Source: Vulcanimicrobiota bacterium (GTDB lineage Bacteria > Vulcanimicrobiota > Vulcanimicrobiia > Vulcanimicrobiales > Vulcanimicrobiaceae). Taken from it: a stretch of 10,909 nt of DNA. The notes under the pieces were generated by a model that saw nothing but the letters and a program-made list of their open reading frames with translations, had not been told where the DNA came from and ran no database searches. A program made the translations under genes and the position numbers. Where the stretch lies: assembly GCA_019233165.1 (NCBI GenBank), contig JAFAMS010000195.1, positions 1 through 10,909 of the forward strand, given 5' to 3'. This document shows positions 1 through 5,832 of this stretch, piece after piece. Position 1 is the first letter of the stretch. The number at the start of each line of letters is the position of its first letter.

Positions 1-1131
1 GATCCGGTCGAGCAGGCTGCGCGCGATCACGAGCTGCTGGATCTCTGAGGTCCCTTCGTAGATCTCGGTGATCTTCGCGTCCCGGTAGTACCGCTCGACC
101 GGGAACTCGGTCGTGTAGCCGTAGCCGCCGTGGATTTGCACCGCTTCCGCCGCATGCTCGCGCGCCTTCGTCGAGGCGAAGAGCTTCGCCATGCTCGCCG
201 CGACGGCAAACGGTTTCGCGGCGTCGCAGAGCGCGGCGGCGCGATATGTCAGCATCCGCGCGGCTTCGAGATCGGTCGCCATCCGGGCGATCTTGAAGCC
301 GATCGCTTCGAAGGCGCCGATCGGCCGGCCGAATGCGTGGCGTTCTTTCGCGAACGCGATCGATGCGTCGAGCGCGGCGGCAAGTATCCCGCAGGCCTGC
401 GCCGCGATCCCGATCCGTCCGGCGGAAAGGGCTCGCAGCGCCCCCGCGAGCCCTTCGCCCTCGCCACCCAGGCGCGCATCGACGGGAACGCGCGCGCCGT
501 CGAACGCGATGTCGCACGTGTTGCTGGTGTGAATCCCTAGCTTTTCCGTCGTCTTTTCGATGACGACACCCGGCGTCGCGTTATCGATGAGAAAGGCCGA
601 GATCCCGCGCGACCCCTCGCCGCCGGTTCGGAACATTCCCATGATGACGCTCGAGAATCCGCCGTTCGTACACCATTGCTTCCGGCCGGAGAGCACGTAG
701 TCGTCCCCGTCGCGGCGCGCCGTCGCGCGAAGTGCGGCCGCGTCGGAACCGGCGTCCGGCTCGGTCAGCGCGAACGCCGCGATCGCATCGCCGCTTGCGA
801 GCAGCGGGAGATACCGCCGCTTTTGCTCGTCGCTGCCGAGCACGCGGATGGCGACGCAGATCATCGAGTGAACGGAGACCGTCACCGCCGTCCCGGCGTC
901 GGCGCGCGCGAGCTCTTCGATCGCGAGGGCGTAGGAGAGATAGTCGGCGCCGGCGCCGCCGTAGTCTTCGGGGACGAGGATCCCCATCAGTCCCGCCTCG
1001 GTCAGCTTCGTGTAGAGCGCGCGCGGGAAGGTGTGCGCCTTATCCCACGCGGCGATGTGGGGAACGATCTCGCGTCGCGCGACTTGCGCCGCGAGCTCCC
1101 CGATCGCGCGCTGCTCGTCGGTTAGCTCGAA
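1..1131 (-). CDS. Acyl-CoA dehydrogenase, 3' end cut by window edge; start codon not identifiable
   Basis: FAD-dependent enzyme that oxidises an acyl-CoA to the trans-2-enoyl-CoA in beta-oxidation or short-chain acyl-CoA metabolism. Counting from the Phe codon at 1131, 377 residues are visible. They begin FELTDEQRAIGEL, the usual family N-terminus. Signature 1 is ALTEPDAGSD (about 121-130), followed by KQWCTNG (151-157). Signature 2 begins QIHGGYGYTTEFPVERYYRD (331-350). YEGTSEIQQLVIAR (358 on) contains the likely catalytic Glu359. Family members are about 380 residues, so the stop should lie a few codons past the left edge. The frame opens after a TGA at 1180-1182, and no ATG, GTG, TTG or CTG occurs before the CTG of residue 43. 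The first ATG (985-987, residue 49) would remove a conserved N-terminal helix. The 5' end overlaps the end of hbd. Substrate chain length cannot be read from the sequence. Identity is certain; the start is unresolved. Confidence 0.93.
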
Positions 1132-2024
1132 CGAGCGAGTGTCGCGGCGCCGTTCGGCGCCGCCTCCGGGAGATGCTTCTCACCGTCGCGGTAGACGTAG
1201 AACCCGCGTCCCGTCTTCTTGCCGAACCAACCGGCGTCGACGTACTGCCGCAAGAGGGGGCATGGGCGATACTTCGTGTCGCCGAGACCTTCGTGCAAAA
1301 CTTCCATGATCGCAAGGCACGTGTCCAGCCCGATGAAGTCGGCCAGCTCGAGCGGACCCATCGGATGGTTCATCCCGAGCTTCATGACGGTATCGATCGC
1401 TTCGATCGAGCCGACGCCTTCGTAGACGGCGTAGATCGCCTCGTTGAGCATCGGCAAGAGCACCCGGTTCGCGATGAAACCCGGATAGTCGCGCGATTCG
1501 ACCGGCGTCTTCCCGAGGCCGCGGGCGAGATCGAGGACGAATTTCGCGGTCGCCTCCGACGTCTGGATCGCGCGAATCACTTCGACGAGCTTCATCACGG
1601 GAGCCGGATTCATGAAGTGCATCCCGACGACGCGCTCCGGATGATCGACCGCGGCGGCGAGCTTAGTAATCGAGATCGACGACGTGTTGCTCGCCAAGAT
1701 CGTCTCGGGCGCGACCGAATCGTTGAGCAGCCGGAAGATCTCGAGCTTGACGCGGAGGTTCTCGGTCGCCGCCTCGATCGCGAGCTCGACGTCGAGATCG
1801 CCGAGATGAGGGCGTGCATCGATGTGCGCTAGCACCTTCCCGCGTTCTTCGGCGCTCATCTTCCCACGCTCGACTGCGCGCGCGAGGTTCTTCTCGATGC
1901 TTTCGATCCCGCGCTCGATGAAGCGCTCCTCGCGATCGTTGAGCAACACCTCGTGCCCCGCTTGCGCGCACACCTGCGCGATCCCGGCGCCCATTTGACC
2001 TGCGCCAACGACGAGGATTCGCAT
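1122..2024 (-). CDS. hbd: 3-hydroxybutyryl-CoA dehydrogenase
   Basis: NAD(P)-dependent cytoplasmic enzyme interconverting 3-hydroxybutyryl-CoA and acetoacetyl-CoA, as in butanoate metabolism, beta-oxidation or the PaaH/FadB2-type step. The 300 residues start with a Rossmann GAGQMGAG loop (7-14). SNTSSISIT (112-120) and HFMNPAPVMKLVEVI (136-150) supply the expected catalytic Ser and His136, with Glu148. PGFIANRVL (181-189) supplies Asn186. The C-terminal helical domain carries MGPLELADFIGLD and GWFGKKTGRGFYVY. Typical proteins end near that last motif at about 282 residues; this one adds a tail of some 20 residues rich in Ala, Pro and Gly. The ATG overlaps the thiolase TGA by one base (TGATG), and the order thiolase then dehydrogenase matches consecutive reactions. 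No good Shine-Dalgarno is visible, so translational coupling is likely. Confidence 0.96.
   Translation of the reverse strand: MRILVVGAGQMGAGIAQVCAQAGHEVLLNDREERFIERGIESIEKNLARAVERGKMSAEERGKVLAHIDARPHLGDLDVELAIEAATENLRVKLEIFRLLNDSVAPETILASNTSSISITKLAAAVDHPERVVGMHFMNPAPVMKLVEVIRAIQTSEATAKFVLDLARGLGKTPVESRDYPGFIANRVLLPMLNEAIYAVYEGVGSIEAIDTVMKLGMNHPMGPLELADFIGLDTCLAIMEVLHEGLGDTKYRPCPLLRQYVDAGWFGKKTGRGFYVYRDGEKHLPEAAPNGAATLARSS
1144..1163. other. Perfect 8-bp stem, 4-nt loop hairpin at the hbd/acyl-CoA dehydrogenase junction
   Basis: GCGGCGCC at 1144-1151 and GGCGCCGC at 1156-1163 are exact reverse complements around a four-base loop (GTTC on plus, GAAC on minus). It lies inside the last codons of hbd, about 12 bases before the first conserved residue of the acyl-CoA dehydrogenase. 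A GGAGG element sits just upstream on the minus strand. No U-tract follows, so it is not a standard intrinsic terminator. It may affect coupling or frame choice at the junction, or may only reflect base composition. Confidence 0.55.
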
Positions 2025-3376
2025 CAGTCTACCCGGACGAGCAGCGCGTCACCTTGGCCGCCGCCGCTGCAGATCGCCGCGACCCCGAGGCCTCCGCCGC
2101 GGCGGCGCAACTGGTGGATGACGGTGCCGACGATCCGCGCGCCCGACGCGCCGATCGGATGACCCATTGCGACCGCGCCGCCTTGCGCGTTCACTTTCTC
2201 GTGCGGGATCCCCAGACGCTCCATCGAGCTCAGCGTGACCGCCGAGAACGCTTCGTTGATCTCCCACACGGCGATATCGCCCGGCGAGAGTCCCTGACGA
2301 TCGAGCAAGAGCTGCGCCGCCATCGCCGGCGTGAGCGCGAGGTACGGCGGGTCCCAGGCGGCCGTCGCATGATCGACGATCGTCGCGAGCGGCTCGAGCC
2401 CTTGGCTCTTCGCGTACGCCGGGGATGCGAGGACGAGCGCTGCGGCGCCGTCGTTGACGCCCGGTGCGTTTCCGGCGGTTACCGTCCCGCCTTTGTCGAT
2501 CGCCGGAAGCTTTGCCATCGCTTCGAGGCTCGCGTCAGTTCGAACGGCTTCGTCTCGGTCGACCAGCGTCGAGGGAATCTCGCCGTGCGCCTTTGCGTCC
2601 AGGAACGGCGAGTATTTCTGCGGGTCTGGGACCATCGTGTCGGGAGGGACGTGCGACCACACGCTCTGCGAGCGGCCGTTCCCACCCGCGAGGACGGGGA
2701 CGCGCGGCGGGACTTGCGTCGGGACGCGGTCGACGACGATCTTTCCTTTTTGTTTGCTCGCGACGCGCAGCGGAACGATCTCGTCGGCGAGGTGACCTGC
2801 CTGCTGTGCCCGCGTCGCGCGCTGATGGCTCTCGAGGGCAAATGCGTCTTGCATCTCACGCGTAAGGCCTAGCTCGGCGGCGACCTTGGCGCCTTGCGAC
2901 GCCATCGTCACGTCGAAGAAGAAATCCCAGAGCCCGTCGTGGATCATGAGGTCGACGAGCTTTCCGTCGCCGAAGCGGTATCCGCCGCGCGCACCGGGGA
3001 GCGCGTACGGCGCGTTCGACATCGATTCCATCCCGCCGGCGACGACCAAACGGTAATCGTCGCTATCGATCAAGCGCGCTGCGAGCGCGACGGCGAGCAT
3101 CCCCGAGGCGCAGACCTTGTTGACGGTCTCGCTCGTGACCGTCTTGGCGAGACCGGCCTTGTACGACGCCTGGCGGGCCGGCGCCTGACCGGCGCCGCCT
3201 TGTAACACTTCGCCCATGATCACGTGCTGAACGTCGGCACGATCGACCTTCGCGCGCTCGAGCGCCGCGCGGATAGCTTCGGCACCGAGCGTCGTCGCCG
3301 GGAGTGCGGCGAGAGCCCCGCCCAAGCGGCCGAACGGCGTGCGGGTGGCGGCGAGAACTACGGCTTTTCCGTTCAT
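2024..3376 (-). CDS. Thiolase (acetyl-CoA C-acetyltransferase family) with an internal extra segment
   Basis: Condenses two acetyl-CoA to acetoacetyl-CoA or cleaves 3-ketoacyl-CoA. All catalytic elements are present in 450 residues: Cys89 in NKVCASGM, NEAFSAV (374-380), GHPIGASG with His406, and CSGGGQGDAL with Cys436. Cys89 matches the position in the well-studied Zoogloea thiolase. The His406 to Cys436 spacing of 30 also matches, but Cys89 to His406 is 317 residues instead of 259, so about 58 residues are added in between. The ATG at 3374-3376 gives MNGKAVVLAATRTPFG, the normal thiolase start, and has GAGGAA just upstream. An in-frame extension to 3451 would read into the transporter gene and is rejected. 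It overlaps the transporter stop by four bases (ATGA) and hbd by one. Substrate length is unknown. Confidence 0.95.
   Translation of the reverse strand: MNGKAVVLAATRTPFGRLGGALAALPATTLGAEAIRAALERAKVDRADVQHVIMGEVLQGGAGQAPARQASYKAGLAKTVTSETVNKVCASGMLAVALAARLIDSDDYRLVVAGGMESMSNAPYALPGARGGYRFGDGKLVDLMIHDGLWDFFFDVTMASQGAKVAAELGLTREMQDAFALESHQRATRAQQAGHLADEIVPLRVASKQKGKIVVDRVPTQVPPRVPVLAGGNGRSQSVWSHVPPDTMVPDPQKYSPFLDAKAHGEIPSTLVDRDEAVRTDASLEAMAKLPAIDKGGTVTAGNAPGVNDGAAALVLASPAYAKSQGLEPLATIVDHATAAWDPPYLALTPAMAAQLLLDRQGLSPGDIAVWEINEAFSAVTLSSMERLGIPHEKVNAQGGAVAMGHPIGASGARIVGTVIHQLRRRGGGLGVAAICSGGGQGDALLVRVD
2552..2722 (-). other. Thiolase-internal insertion of roughly 58 residues
   Basis: This is the approximate location (protein residues about 219-275) of the extra length relative to classical thiolases. 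It falls between the usual EIVPL strand and the DASLEAMAKL...TVTAGNAPGVNDGAAA region. It contains a Pro/Val-rich piece, GGNGRSQSVWSHVPPD and DPQKYSPFLDAKAHGEIP. The flanking motifs stay in frame. It lies in the loop domain that in thiolases covers the CoA site and contributes to oligomer contacts. The exact borders are a manual estimate. Confidence 0.6.
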
Positions 3377-4296
3377 GGACTTCCTCTTTCCCCGGCACTC
3401 GGGGTGAGCTGGGTGCAAACGATGCGGTCGTCCTCCACGCACGACTCGCACTCGAATTGAATGGTTACATGCGAGATTCCGAGCTCGTCGCGGACGGCGG
3501 TGTCGACTTCGCGCAGGATCTTCGTCGCCTCGCTGATCCGGCTGTCAGGCAAGAGAATGTGCGCGGAGAGCGCGTACGACCCCGTCCCGATCGTCCAGAC
3601 GTGGAGGTCGTGAACGCCGGCGACGCCGGCGAAACGGCGTATGCGCGTTTCGAGCGCCTCGATGTCGACGTGCGCCGGCGCGCTCTCGAGCAAGACGTCG
3701 GCCGCTTCGCGGACAATTTGAACCACGCCGACGACGATCACGCACGCGATCGCGAGCGAGAGCAGCGGGTCGATGATATTCCAGCCGAAGAGCGCGATCG
3801 CGAGCCCGCCGAGGAGGACGCCGAGCGCGGCGAGCGCGTCGCTGACGACGTGCATGAACGCCGCGCGGATGTTGAGGTTACGTTTCGTCGACCGCAGCAG
3901 GAGCGAGCCGAGCGCGGCGTTCACGAAGAGCCCGAAAAGCGCGAACCCCGCCATCAGCGAACCGACCGGAGCGACCGGCACGAGGAGACGCTTGACGGCT
4001 TCGATCACGATCAGCACCGTGATCGCCAGCAGCAGGCCGCCGTTCAGGAGCGCCGCGAGGATCTCGGTGCGCGCAAAACCGAACGTCTGCTTGCGCGTCG
4101 CGGGACGTGCGGCGAGATGCAAGGCGCCGAGCGCGATCAGCAGGACGATGACGTCGAGGAAGACGTGGGCGCTGTCGGTGAGCAGCGCGATCGAATGCGC
4201 CATGAACCCGCCCGCGCACTCTACCGCGGCGACCCCTGCGGTCGCAAAGAGCGCGAGCCGGAGTCGCGCCGGGTCGTCCCGTTCCGGAAGATGCAC
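3373..4296 (-). CDS. Cation diffusion facilitator (CzcD/ZitB-type), probable zinc exporter
   Basis: Inner-membrane proton antiporter that exports divalent metals, most likely Zn2+. The 307 residues contain several hydrophobic segments (about 12-30, 38-60, 80-100, 112-134, 148-170 and 175-195) followed by a cytoplasmic domain. The transport site is seen as DSAHVFLD (His44, Asp48) in helix 2 and MHVVSD (His149, Asp153) in helix 5. An HD-HD quartet is typical of zinc transporters. The C-terminal domain has HDLHVWTIG (229-237) and HVTIQFE (276-282), both family hallmarks, and an ECESC motif (282-286) that may add a metal ligand pair. The start is GTG at 4294-4296, directly after the preceding TAA with no gap. 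A weak AAGGCGG lies upstream. No metal-responsive operator was recognised. Confidence 0.95.
   Translation of the reverse strand: MHLPERDDPARLRLALFATAGVAAVECAGGFMAHSIALLTDSAHVFLDVIVLLIALGALHLAARPATRKQTFGFARTEILAALLNGGLLLAITVLIVIEAVKRLLVPVAPVGSLMAGFALFGLFVNAALGSLLLRSTKRNLNIRAAFMHVVSDALAALGVLLGGLAIALFGWNIIDPLLSLAIACVIVVGVVQIVREAADVLLESAPAHVDIEALETRIRRFAGVAGVHDLHVWTIGTGSYALSAHILLPDSRISEATKILREVDTAVRDELGISHVTIQFECESCVEDDRIVCTQLTPSAGERGSP
3381..3386 (-). promoter_or_regulatory. Ribosome binding site of the thiolase gene
   Basis: GAGGAA on the minus strand lies a few bases before the ATG at 3376, inside the end of the transporter gene. It is the clearest Shine-Dalgarno in the window and supports the 3376 start over the longer frame. 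Confidence 0.7.
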
Positions 4297-4875
4297 TTAC
4301 AGCGCCGCCTTCAGCAGCAGGAGTCCGAGCATCGCACCAAAGGTTGCGAACGTCCGCGACTCCGCACGCGCGATCACGCTCGGATCGTACCGGCCGACCT
4401 CCGGCTGCGCCGGCACGAGCTGCGGGAGCGTGCGCGGCACGCGCGCCGCATACTCTTCGAACCTGGTTCCGAACGTTTCGCGCAAGTACGCTTCTTCGTG
4501 CGGGACGATCGTCGCATACACCGCCACCATCGTGCCCAGCGAAAGCCCGACCAACGCGAGGCGGGAGAGTGGGGCGTTCCCGCCCGTGAAGCCGAGCGCG
4601 AATCCGAGCGCGGTGATGAAGTTCCCGAGATAGAGCGGGTTGCGCACGTAGGCGTAGGGACCGGCCGTGACGAGCTCCGGCGCGGTTACCGTATCGGAGC
4701 GCGTCGTGACGCCCGAATATCCGACCGCCCAGATGCGAATCGCTTCGCCCGCGAGTGCGAGCGGGATACCGAGCGCGACCGAAGCTGCGCTAGGCTTACC
4801 GAAGATTGCGAGTGCGACCGCCGGGAGTGCGAGGAGCGCGCCGCGATGCTTGAAGACGAGCGCCCGAGCATCCAT
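4297..4875 (-). CDS. Isoprenylcysteine carboxyl methyltransferase-family membrane protein (CzcN-like context)
   Basis: Small integral membrane protein of the ICMT/phospholipid methyltransferase superfamily, 192 residues. Hydrophobic segments lie at about 12-50, 82-98 and 104-124. The family core is AGPYAYVRNPLYLGNF (71-86), the SAM-binding region, and then EEAYLRETFGTRFEEYAARVPR (127-148), which matches the conserved Glu...Phe-Gly...Tyr pattern. Bacteria lack a prenylated-protein pathway like that of eukaryotes, so the true substrate is unknown. CzcN and NccN of metal-resistance operons belong to this family, and the next gene is a CzcD-type transporter starting on the following base; a role linked to metal efflux is therefore inferred. 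The ATG at 4873-4875 follows the rmd TGA with one base between. The in-frame extension to 4962 lies inside rmd and is rejected. Confidence 0.88.
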   Translation of the reverse strand: MDARALVFKHRGALLALPAVALAIFGKPSAASVALGIPLALAGEAIRIWAVGYSGVTTRSDTVTAPELVTAGPYAYVRNPLYLGNFITALGFALGFTGGNAPLSRLALVGLSLGTMVAVYATIVPHEEAYLRETFGTRFEEYAARVPRTLPQLVPAQPEVGRYDPSVIARAESRTFATFGAMLGLLLLKAAL

Positions 4876-4876
4876 C

Positions 4877-5824
4877 TCAGCCCGCTTCGCCCGGCCCCGC
4901 GAGCGCCGCCTCCCGGTCGCGCGCTTCGGCATAGACCTCGCGCAACGAGTCGGCCAGCGCAATTCTGGGAGCCCATCCGGTAGTGCGTTTCAACTTGCTC
5001 GGGTCACCGACGGCGCGCGGGACTTCCGCCGCACGCAGCAAGGACGGATCTTCACGAATCTCGACCGCAACGGCGGCGACGTTCACGAGCCGCCGGAGAA
5101 CCTCTCGCATTTTCACGGCCGAACCGCTGCAGACGTTGTAGATCTCGCCCGACTGACCCCGCTCGGCGAGCGCGACGTACGCGGCGACGACGTCGCGAAC
5201 GTCGAGGAGGTCGCGCTCGGTCTCGATGTTCCCGACGCTCAACACCCGCTCGTGCCCCGAAGCGACGCGCGCCAACCGCTGCGCGAACGCGGGGATTGCA
5301 AAACGCGGATCCTGACCCGGTCCGATGTGATTGAAGGCGCGTCCGATTACTGCATCGAGCCCGTACGACGCGTGCGAGGCCAGGATCAGCGCTTCGGCAG
5401 CCGCTTTGCTCGCGGCGTACGGGTTGGCGGGGCTCGGCGCGAGCGTCTCGCGCAGCGGCATGTCGGTGAGCGGACGGTTTCCGTAGACTTGCGCCGAGCT
5501 CGCGAAGACGAGCCGCGCTTTCGGTGCGGCAACGCGGAGCGCTTCAAGCAAGTACGCCGTCCCGTCAACGTTGACGGCATACGTCTCGAGCGGGCGCTCG
5601 AGCGACGCCGGAACGAAACTTTGCGCTGCGAGATGGAAGACCAGCTCGGGGCGCGCGAGCTCGACGACGGCGCGAACGTTGTCGCGATCGGTGAGCTCGA
5701 GGGGAAGGTGTTCGTCGTCGCCGCGGGAGGGCGCCGCCGAAAAAACGTCGTCGCCGCGCTCTCGCAACGCCGCGAGCAAACGGCGCCCGACGAATCCGGA
5801 TCCCCCGGTGACGAGGACGCGCAC
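4877..5824 (-). CDS. rmd: GDP-4-keto-6-deoxy-D-mannose reductase (GDP-D-rhamnose synthesis)
   Basis: Extended short-chain dehydrogenase that reduces the Gmd product, GDP-4-keto-6-deoxy-D-mannose, to GDP-D-rhamnose with NAD(P)H in the cytoplasm. The 315 residues show the NAD-binding loop TGGSGFVG (6-13), HLAAQSFVPAS (64-74), SSAQVYG (109-115) and the catalytic YAASK (Tyr136, Lys140). AFNHIGPGQ (163-171) and SVGNIETERDLLDVRDVVAAY (196 on) are close to characterised Rmd proteins and separate it from GDP-fucose synthase (WcaG). The start chosen is GTG at 5822-5824, giving VRVLVTGGSGF directly and a normal length; it lies eight bases after the gmd stop. The ATG at 5920 would overlap gmd by about 90 bases with non-conserved sequence. 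No strong ribosome binding site is visible, so coupling to gmd is likely. Confidence 0.9.
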   Translation of the reverse strand: MRVLVTGGSGFVGRRLLAALRERGDDVFSAAPSRGDDEHLPLELTDRDNVRAVVELARPELVFHLAAQSFVPASLERPLETYAVNVDGTAYLLEALRVAAPKARLVFASSAQVYGNRPLTDMPLRETLAPSPANPYAASKAAAEALILASHASYGLDAVIGRAFNHIGPGQDPRFAIPAFAQRLARVASGHERVLSVGNIETERDLLDVRDVVAAYVALAERGQSGEIYNVCSGSAVKMREVLRRLVNVAAVAVEIREDPSLLRAAEVPRAVGDPSKLKRTTGWAPRIALADSLREVYAEARDREAALAGPGEAG

Positions 5825-5832
5825 GCGCTGAA

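Noticed and set aside
1144..1163. Hairpin as an intrinsic terminator
   Set aside because: No run of T follows on the minus strand, and the next conserved coding region begins within about a dozen bases.
3304..4983. Long plus-strand open frame (559 codons) opposite the CDF and ICMT genes
   Set aside because: Arg/Glu/Asp-rich antisense shadow with no domain pattern; the minus strand carries clear conserved motifs. The same holds for the plus-strand frames at 732-1832, 4667-5983, 6991-7869, 8545-9672 and 9822-10598.
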